Source of the DNA: Cercophora sp. LCS_1
Lineage: Eukaryota > Ascomycota > Sordariomycetes > Sordariales > Lasiosphaeriaceae
Direction: 5' to 3'
Assembly: GCA_036250225.1 (NCBI GenBank)
Contig: JAPZLL010000004.1
Location: 1,612,001-1,676,000 of the forward strand
Length of the DNA stretch: 64,000 nt
Shown here piece by piece: positions 57,063 through 64,000 of the stretch. A program made the translations under genes and the position numbers. The notes under the pieces were generated by a model that was given only the letters and a program-made list of their open reading frames with translations, was not told the origin of the DNA and made no database searches. Position 1 is the stretch's first letter, and every line of letters starts with the position of its first letter.

Positions 57063-57224
57063 CTAATGATGGCGTGGATGCGTTGACTGCGACTGTCGAC
57101 TCTGGAGCTTACGGAAGGGTCGGCTTTTGTTGCATCTAGGGATAGACACTCTGTGAAAATGGCAACCACCTCATCTGTCCTGTAGTCATGGGCTGCTCAA
57201 GAAAACACATTGGTTTTCACTGAC
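57063..57224 (-). other. ega3-sph3 junction with two potential introns
   Basis: Going 5'-3' on the minus strand: a possible GTCAGT donor at 57224, TGA at 57197-57199, a CTACAG acceptor ending at 57180 (45 nt), an open exon 57179-57113 (TDEVVAIFTECLSLDATKADPS), then a GTAAGC...TTAG intron of 50 nt (57112-57063) leading to sph3 in phase. Removing both gives a 626-residue fusion. If only the second intron is removed, the TGA still terminates ega3. Confidence 0.45.
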
Positions 57225-58192
57225 GAACCATCGCAGTACTGTGCCCAGCCGTCGAGAGTCAACGTCTTCATAATTGTGCTGAAGCTCGAAGATCCCCGTG
57301 ACGTGCAAGCATCATCCGATTGGGCCTTGGAGACGCTGGGGGCGTCGGGAGGATATTCAATGTGGAAAACCGGCTTGTTGGCTTTAATGAAGGGCCGTGT
57401 CGCGCCGCAGACATCGTACTCGGCGCATTGCTCGTTGACGGCAAACTGGACGAGGGATATGACGTCTGGGATGATGTCGGGGGCATTCTTGAGGCCGACA
57501 GCAATCTTGCGCTCGCTAGCTCGGTCGACGATAAAGTCAATCAGCTCGACGGAGTCATCTGATGTCAATGACAACCCGTTGTTGTTCTGATAGCCATCAA
57601 CGTTATCTGGGTCGATGGCGTCACATCCCATCTGGCTTGCGGTTTCGACCCTTGCCGCTATGATCTCCCGGATCGAGGGGCTGCTGATGTTCACCCAACG
57701 CTCCCCGGGCCAACCCTTGAGATCAGCCCCCAAATCGGAGGACTGGAACTTGTAAGCATCTGGCCTGTCGGGTTCGTATGAGCCGGCGCTGAAGTAGCAG
57801 ATGACTTTCTTCCCCAACTTGTGTAGATTCTCGATGACGGTGGAATTCTGATGCAAAAACATGTCGATGTCGAAGACCTCGGCATCTGGTTCCACTCGGG
57901 GGTTGTTATCGTCGATGTCGAGGACTTGGCTGAGAACAATTTGCCATGACGCTCCGACTGCTGGCTGCCATACTGCAGTGGGCGTCGGTGGGCGCGGTCG
58001 CGGGGTTGTGGCCGGAGCCGCCCCGTGGTGCTTCAAACTAAGGCCCAGCCCTAAGCCAAGCGCCAGGCTGAGAACAAGAAGCGTGCTTGCAATTGCCCAG
58101 ACGAGCAACCGTGAGGGGCGACGTTTCCGCTGGTTGTCTTGGGGTTTCTGGACAACGGCATCCATGTCTCCATCTTCCATCGAGCGTCTCAT
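57197..58192 (-). CDS. ega3: Ega3-like GH114 endo-alpha-1,4-galactosaminidase, membrane-anchored
   Basis: 331 residues from ATG 58192. A basic cytosolic tail (QRKRRPSR) precedes one membrane anchor (29-52, LLVWAIASTLLVLSLALG...), a Pro/Thr linker, then the GH114 domain (about 75-330). The signature segments are CYFSAGSYE (132-140), the Asp-rich GCDAIDPDNVDGY (189-201) and VNEQCAEYD with Glu254, which fit the catalytic Asp and Glu of the family. The enzyme cleaves galactosamine-containing stretches of GAG at the cell surface. After the TGA at 57197-57199 the frame stays open for 28 codons up to a GTAAGC donor that splices in phase to sph3. The long 5' extension of the open frame before 58192 is low-complexity and is not used. 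Confidence 0.85.
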   Translation of the reverse strand: MRRSMEDGDMDAVVQKPQDNQRKRRPSRLLVWAIASTLLVLSLALGLGLGLSLKHHGAAPATTPRPRPPTPTAVWQPAVGASWQIVLSQVLDIDDNNPRVEPDAEVFDIDMFLHQNSTVIENLHKLGKKVICYFSAGSYEPDRPDAYKFQSSDLGADLKGWPGERWVNISSPSIREIIAARVETASQMGCDAIDPDNVDGYQNNNGLSLTSDDSVELIDFIVDRASERKIAVGLKNAPDIIPDVISLVQFAVNEQCAEYDVCGATRPFIKANKPVFHIEYPPDAPSVSKAQSDDACTSRGSSSFSTIMKTLTLDGWAQYCDGSSVKTNVFS

Positions 58193-59442
58193 TGTAAAGG
58201 TGTGCTGAGAGGGCAAACTACCCGCACGACTGAACGCAATCGCTGGCACTGGTCGGGGTGGTCTTCGGGGAGCGCTTCGGGTGGTGGGAAGAACGATCGG
58301 CGTGACGTCTCGCTGGGTTGGTGGGGAACTCGGATCAGCGTGGGGCTGTTGTGACGCCGACTGGGAACGACGGGAGGGGCAAGCGGGCGCGTCTGGTCGT
58401 TGTTCGGTGAACACGATGGTTGCAACTCCCACCGGGAGTAGCTTGGGGAATTGGATGCTCGAAGGGTGGGAGGTCACCCAGTTTCGACGCGACGCAGGGA
58501 CGGAGTTGTGCAGCAGACAAACGAGGCATTGGGTGATGGAAAGGAAGGACTTCGGAGGGTCGGTCCTTCTTGCGCGTCGCCAGCGGCTGAAGTGCCACTG
58601 CAGCAGCTTGGAGAAACACGTTCTCGTCCGAGCGGTAAAACGGCAACCACGGCTCGTGCTTTGACGCAATTTTTAATTTGCGATACCGGACAATTGCGCA
58701 CGACGGATTTTGCCGCGATCTCTCACCCTCCCTGTCCTTCTGCTTGGGATCCGGACCTCGTCGCTGCGTCGATCTCTGCACGTCGCCCTGCACAGTCCCG
58801 CCTCAAGGACAAGGAATCCATGGCCACGTCGAATCCCGAATCGGACCTTCCCAACCCACCAGGGCACCGGTAGAAGCGTGACCATGTTTGCTCGGCAACC
58901 CTCAAGTTTGCATCAAGAATCCAACCAGCTTTCAGCATGTTCGCTAGTTCCATCAAGGTGATGTTGTGTGTCCAACGACGCTTCAATAGTGGCAACTTCT
59001 GTGGACCACCAAGCGCGTTTGTTGACGCTGCGGGCGCTCTCCGGCGGCCCCTCAGAACCACCAGCAGCCCGCTCCCACCTTGTCTCAGGATGGGCATCCA
59101 CCGTCCCAACTGAGCCGGGTGCTATCAGGATGTTGTTCGCTACAAGTGCCAATACGAGATGTCTGCGTCCTCCCTCTCGAATATCGGCTGCCATGTGGAC
59201 ACTGCGGTCGATCTCTCACAGCTGGCGCTGTACGACTGGCATTCTTGATGTCTGCCAGTCAGAGACGCATAGCGTGCTGTCACACTGTTATCTTCTCACC
59301 GAGGAGTTGGTGCTGCATCGCGTTGGTCGACAGGGAGACGGGCGCGCCACGGTTTCTAGTCCCTTCGTTGTTTGCGTCTCATCTTTCCATTGAATCCGAT
59401 CTCTGTTCATCAACATCACCACAACCGAAGTAGCCCGTCAGT
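58193..59442. promoter_or_regulatory. divergent promoter region between ega3 and agd3
   Basis: 1.25 kb separates the ega3 and agd3 starts, which are divergent. The long minus-strand open frame continuing from ega3 to 58669 is treated as 5' UTR. No other gene is supported. Confidence 0.5.
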
Positions 59443-61860
59443 ATGCTATTACCAAACCTTACAATGGCGCCTTGGCTTCTACTCCTCTGGGCGGGTCAGA
59501 TTCATGCTGCCGTGTCGATAGCGAACACCATCCTCATCCTCGCTCGTGATGGAGCCTCGGCCGACGCGGCAACATCGGGACTTCAGGGCTACGGCATCCC
59601 TTACCAGATTGTTCTTGTGCCCCAAGGCGGTACTACTCTCCCTACGCTAAACTCAGGCGACAGCGGGAACTTTGGAGGCATCGTTGTGCTGAGTGAAGTT
59701 GCCTACCTGTATTCAGCAGGCTGGGCAAGTGCTTTGACTGCTGCGCAGTGGGAGAGTCTTTATGAATACCAGACGTTGTTCGGCATCCGGATGGTTCGGC
59801 TTGACTCGTTCCCTAGCACCAACTTAGGTACAGCTTGCTACCCCACGACAACTTATCGTTGACCAATACTCACCGTCGACAGGTGTGACGACTGCCAGCG
59901 CAAGCGGAGGGTGCTGCAACACGGGAGTCGAACAGCTTGTCAGCATCAGCGACACTTCGGCGTTCCCGACGGCCAACATCAAGACGTAGGCCAATCACAT
60001 CGATGTTGCCAATATTTGGAAGGCATGACTGATCTTGCTTGGAATCAGAGGTGCTGGTGTCAGTACGCAAGGACTTTGGCACTACCCAGCCGTCATCACC
60101 AACTCCACCATCGCTAAAGCGATTGCCTCCTTCGGCCCTGACTCCTTGGGCACGGTAGCGGGAACGACAGTCGCTGCTATTATCAACAACTTCAATGGCA
60201 GGCAGCAGATGGTATGGTTCATGGGCTGGGCCACCGATTGGTCCCAGTCGTGCAATTTCTTGCAGCATGCTTACATCCACTGGATGACCCGAGGATTGTG
60301 TGAGTACTCTGGGATCCATGGAAAACGTTCTGTGCTGACAGTTATGGCCAAGTTGTGGGCAAGCGTAAGATCCATCTCAGCACACAGGTCGATGACATGC
60401 ACCTTGAAACGGCCATGTACTTTCCCCAGGGCACATCGTTCCGTGTCCGCACCAGCGACTTGGAAACACACAAGGCCTGGCAATCCGATATCAACGGCAG
60501 ACTACCTTCTGGGTCTAACTATTTTATCGAAATTGGTCACAACGGAAACGGCGATATCGAGGAGGCTACAGAAACGGCCTCGAGTGCCGCGGTCTGCAAT
60601 CCTAACTATGGCGTCGAGTACGAGTCTCCTCCAGATACCCCACTGGAGTTCATGAAGCCTCTTGGAACAGGCACGGACCTGTGGCCAGCGGAGTTCACCA
60701 ACTACACGTGGAGTCTCACATGTGCGAAACGAGATCCGATAGCTACGTGGTTCACAAACAACCCGAACACGTTCGCTGCAGTCTCACACACCTTTACTCA
60801 TGAGGAGCTCAACAACGCCACATATTATGATGCTGCCCGTGAGATCTACTTCAACATTGCTTGGCTGAAGCAAATTGGCCTGTGGAACAGTTCAAGATTC
60901 TCTCCAGGTGGCTTGATCCCTCCGGCCATCACGGGGCTTCACAACGGAGATGCGATCAGGGCTTGGATGGACAACGGCATCAAAATTGTCGTGGGCGACA
61001 ACACACGGCCAACGCTCAGGAACCAGGTAAGTTGAGCTGCATTTGTCTCGGGTGCCGCCTGTCAGCAATGCCTGACAGTTACCAGGAAAACTCGTTCTGG
61101 CCTCTCATCACCACGGCTGAGCAGAATGGCCGCGCAGGCCTCGTCATAGTTCCACGATGGGCAACCACAATCTACTACAACTGTGCCTTCAAGAACTGCA
61201 CGCTCCTTGAGTGGATCAACACCTCGGCAGGGAGCGGCAACTTTGCGAATCTCCTGGACAATGCCCGCTCCGTTAACACTCGGTATCTGCTTGGACTACG
61301 ACCTGATCCCTTCATGTTCCATCAAGCAAACATGCGGTACGGGGATGTTGACCAAACTACAGTCGGGTCACAGTCGGGACCGCTGTCCCTGCTACAAATA
61401 TGGGTGGAGACCATCACGCAGGAGATGACAAGACTGTGGGCTTCTTGTCTTTGTCGGATGATGGTGTGCTGACCTGATTTCGTAGCACGAACTGGCCCAT
61501 TTCATCCTTGAAACACGACGATATCGGCGCTCTTTTCCTGAACCGGATGGAGCTCGAGTGAGTGGACCTTCCATCACACACCTTTCATTCTTGAAACGAA
61601 GACTGATGGCTTTGGGACCAAGTGGTTGCAATCCCAACCTGAGATACAACTATGCGGACGACGGGAGATCTATTGTAAGTGTCACTGTCACTGCAAACGG
61701 GAACAGTTGCGGGACCGCCATTCCTGTCACTGTGCCATCTTCGGTAACTTCATCCGGGACGATAAGGCAAGATCGTGTAGGCTTGGAGCCGGCCATCTAT
61801 TTGGTGACCTTGTCAGGATCAGCAGTGACATTGGTGTTATCGGAAAGCGTCTCAGTTTGA
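59443..61860 (+). CDS. agd3: Agd3-like CE18 N-acetylgalactosamine deacetylase of the GAG cluster
   Basis: Seven exons: 59443-59827, 59883-59985, 60049-60297, 60342-61026, 61086-61435, 61486-61557 and 61602-61860, giving 700 residues in one frame. A signal peptide (about 1-22, WLLLLWAGQIHA) leads to a multidomain secreted protein. The carbohydrate-esterase fold shows the paired Asp at 263-264 (TQVDDMHL) and the metal-binding His residues at 395 and 399 (SHTFTH), the D-H-H triad of CE18. It removes acetyl groups from part of the GalNAc residues, giving GAG the positive charge needed for adhesion. Some donors (GTGGGC, GTGTGA) are weak, so exons 3 and 5 have less certain ends. The Aspergillus enzyme is about 100 residues longer, mainly at the C-terminus. 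Confidence 0.85.
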
Positions 61861-62501
61861 GGGTTGTGGGCAGACAAAAGAACGGACTAGTGCCTCACTA
61901 TGCGGAGAGAATTGATCAGACCTACGAACTCTGAACAACCTATTTTGATCAATGCTCCACGGCGGCAAATTGAGTTGAAGGGCACATTCGTTGGGAGGTG
62001 TGAGCCAGCATTGTCCCGCTATTCGGTGCCGTCAGCCCAAGCCCTAGCATCTGGGTTCTTGACACCGCCCCACCCGCCTTGATGCGGACCAATACAGCCG
62101 CTGGTGCAGAACTTCACATCTGGGCTTGCCATGAAACTCGCCCGCCTTGAAGCGCGGCCCACGCAAGGCCGGCCAGTTTTTAGACCGGCCTTCTTGGCAT
62201 TATTACTCCCTGTACCAAGCAGCTGAAGGAACCATTTGATGGCAGCCGCAACACGCGTCCATGCGGGGAGGGCGCTGTTCAAAGCCTGTCACATTTGGGG
62301 TGCAGTGCAGACGCCACATGCAAGTCTCGCCGCAGCGTTGGGGGCTGAAAGCCAGCTCATGTCCTTGCTTCTCGCAAAACCTTGGCTTCTGATCGAATAT
62401 ATCTGGAAATCAACTCGACACACTGTTCTCTTCGTCATTCTTTCTCCTACGGCGCATCGATCACACATTGATCTCGCATCAAATCCTCCTCGCAATCCAA
62501 A
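61861..62501. other. intergenic between agd3 and the Zn2Cys6 gene
   Basis: Promoter of the transcription factor gene. It contains an inverted repeat at 62165-62192 (arms AAGGCCGG and CCGGCCTT, 12-nt loop) and two imperfect copies of CGCCTTGAxGCG (near 62079 and 62142). No coding frame is convincing. Confidence 0.5.
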
Positions 62502-64000
62502 ATGGTCGGCGTGCCACGTTCAGGCGGCTGCCACACCTGCCGCCGCAGGAAGGTCCGGGTAGGTTTGCCACCCAAGAAACAGCCATGGATATCCAGACTG
62601 ATCACACCACCTACACCAGTGCGGTAAGGAAACTCCCATGTGCCAGCGCTGTCTTCACGACGGAAAGGATTGTGAAGGCTACGAGCGGTGGGCAACCTTT
62701 GTCAATCGAACAAGCTCGGGACTGCAGAAGCGGAAGCGACTCGAGGAAGCCATCATCCCTCCCAAGGATGAAGTTGGACCTGCAACCGCCCCCGAACCAG
62801 CATCATCATCCGGGACGCTCGTTGGGATTTCATCGCCACAACTCCTGGCGCCGACATGTATGCTGCACCCATCCAATCCAGACTCCGGGCTGCTTGCAAA
62901 ATATCTCGAGTGGTACCTCCCGAAGCTTTCTGCACGCGGCGCGGAGGGCTATTTCTCCATCATCGTCTGCGAGCTCCCCAAGCCGCTGCCAGTGCTTCGC
63001 GCTGCGATGCGTGCCCTAGCGGCTAGTTGCATGGGTCTCTGGGAGGGGGACGAAGCCTTGAAAGCGGTGAGCCTCGAGTCGTATACCGAGGCGGTAAACC
63101 TCCTCAGCCAGTCGCTGCGGTCGCCGGAGCCGACAAGCTACGAGCAGCTTATGGCTGTTTCGGGGCTCATGATGAACTATGAGATCTACCGGACGACGGG
63201 CAGCTCCGCTGGGGCGTGGGAGAGTCACCTCCGTGGTTTGATGGGCATGGTGATGAAACGGGGGCCAGAGGGGCACACCTCGCTGTTGGAGACGACGCTT
63301 CTCATGGATATCAAGTTTAGCAGTGTAAGTGGATTTTCGGCCGGTAGCGAATGCGACTTCCAGTTAACAGGTGCGTAGATGGTTCTCTCCGTGCATTTGA
63401 CGGAGCCATCGCCCTTTGGCAGCGACGAATGGCGGACCGACTTTGTGGAACCCACCTCCAAGCGCCAGGTTCGAATGCGCAACTTGGATCTGATCTTTTC
63501 CCTCGTTGCTCTCTACAACGAAGAGGAAGAGGCCGTCGAAGCAGGTCAGCTGGATGAGGCCAAACTTCGCAGGTTACTGTCGAAGCTTGATGGTATCGTC
63601 TCGCAGCTGCATGAGACTCAGCTGATGTTGCCACGGTTCCGGCCGACCGGTGCACCCGGTGGCTCGGCAACGGAGCGTCCGTTCTGGGATACCTTCTCCG
63701 CCTCGACCGTGTCCAGCGGTATCACGGCCATGATCGACGCCTCAGCCTGCGCCCAGGACATGCTCGCTCGGCTCAGGGCCATGCTTGCGGATGGCAACGA
63801 CGAAAGCTTGGCAGAGTCGGTGGCGCCTTTCATCGTCTCCCAGGGACCGGATTGGCACCAAGAGCTCAGTCAGCGCGTTGCTGATGCTGTCGAGTATATG
63901 ATCAACGATTGTGGAGTTCCTGGTCTAGGAAGTAGTCTGTTTCCTTGCCGGATGATGCTGAACATCTTGCCGCGCAGCGACCCGACGTACCGTCGGATTG
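62502..64000 (+). CDS. Zn2Cys6 transcription factor, 3' end beyond the window
   Basis: Exons 62502-62558, 62620-63324 and 63379-64000, open at the window edge (at least 461 residues). The binuclear zinc cluster is canonical: Cys10, 13, 20, 27, 30 and 37 (C-x2-C-x6-C-x6-C-x2-C-x6-C), split after Arg19 by the first intron, which is a common position in fungi. A basic linker (QKRKRLEE) and a region resembling the fungal-specific regulatory domain follow (…CMLHPSNPDSGLLAKYLEWYLPK…). It is transcribed in the same direction as agd3 and 641 bp downstream. It may regulate the GAG cluster or an unseen neighbour to the right. Aspergillus GAG clusters have no such gene inside. Confidence 0.85.

Noticed and set aside
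57197..58669. Longer Ega3 start at the beginning of the open frame
   Set aside because: The additional 159 residues are low-complexity and would place the membrane anchor far from the N-terminus. ATG 58192 gives the expected type II topology.

Overview
The window is genomic DNA from a filamentous ascomycete (Pezizomycotina, Sordariomycete-like). The signs are short GT-AG introns of about 45-65 nt, compact genes on both strands, many small secreted proteins, a highly reducing polyketide synthase, a Zn2Cys6 regulator and the genes for the adhesive exopolysaccharide galactosaminogalactan (GAG). I assembled exons by hand from splice motifs and reading-frame continuity, and in every multi-exon model the exon lengths sum to a whole number of codons. 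No RNA genes, CRISPR arrays or intact transposons were found by eye.

Layout. (1) 0-20 kb is a mixed region: a C2H2 zinc-finger protein, a five-exon membrane protein, a NAPE-PLD-like metallo-hydrolase, a small cysteine-rich secreted protein, a decayed terpene synthase, a proteinase K-type subtilase, a secreted Gly/Lys-repeat protein, an Alt a 1-like secreted protein, a GH18 chitinase-like enzyme, and conserved proteins of unknown function. (2) 19.6-32.2 kb is a small candidate secondary-metabolite locus: a salicylate-hydroxylase-type FAD monooxygenase, a small secreted protein, an NTF2-like/flavin monooxygenase fusion, and an HR-PKS (KS-AT-DH-degenerate MT-ER remnant-KR-ACP). A flavohemoprotein lies just beyond. 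(3) 37-42 kb holds a protein of unknown function, a secreted heme-binding AA8 cytochrome joined to a LysM domain, and a GPI-anchored GH76 (DFG5/DCW1-type) cell-wall mannanase.

(4) 43.3-61.9 kb is a complete galactosaminogalactan cluster: gt4c (2,824-residue membrane glycosyltransferase), uge3 (UDP-glucose/GlcNAc 4-epimerase), sph3 (GH135), ega3 (GH114) and agd3 (CE18 deacetylase). From the Aspergillus system, Uge3 supplies UDP-Gal and UDP-GalNAc, Gt4c polymerises and exports, Agd3 partly deacetylates the chain, and Sph3 and Ega3 hydrolyse it. The most striking local feature is that sph3 has no secretion signal of its own. The ega3 frame, interrupted by a single TGA that sits inside a potential 45-nt intron, continues through a further exon into sph3, which suggests a membrane-anchored GH114-GH135 fusion. 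A Zn2Cys6 regulator starts 640 bp after agd3 and runs off the right edge.
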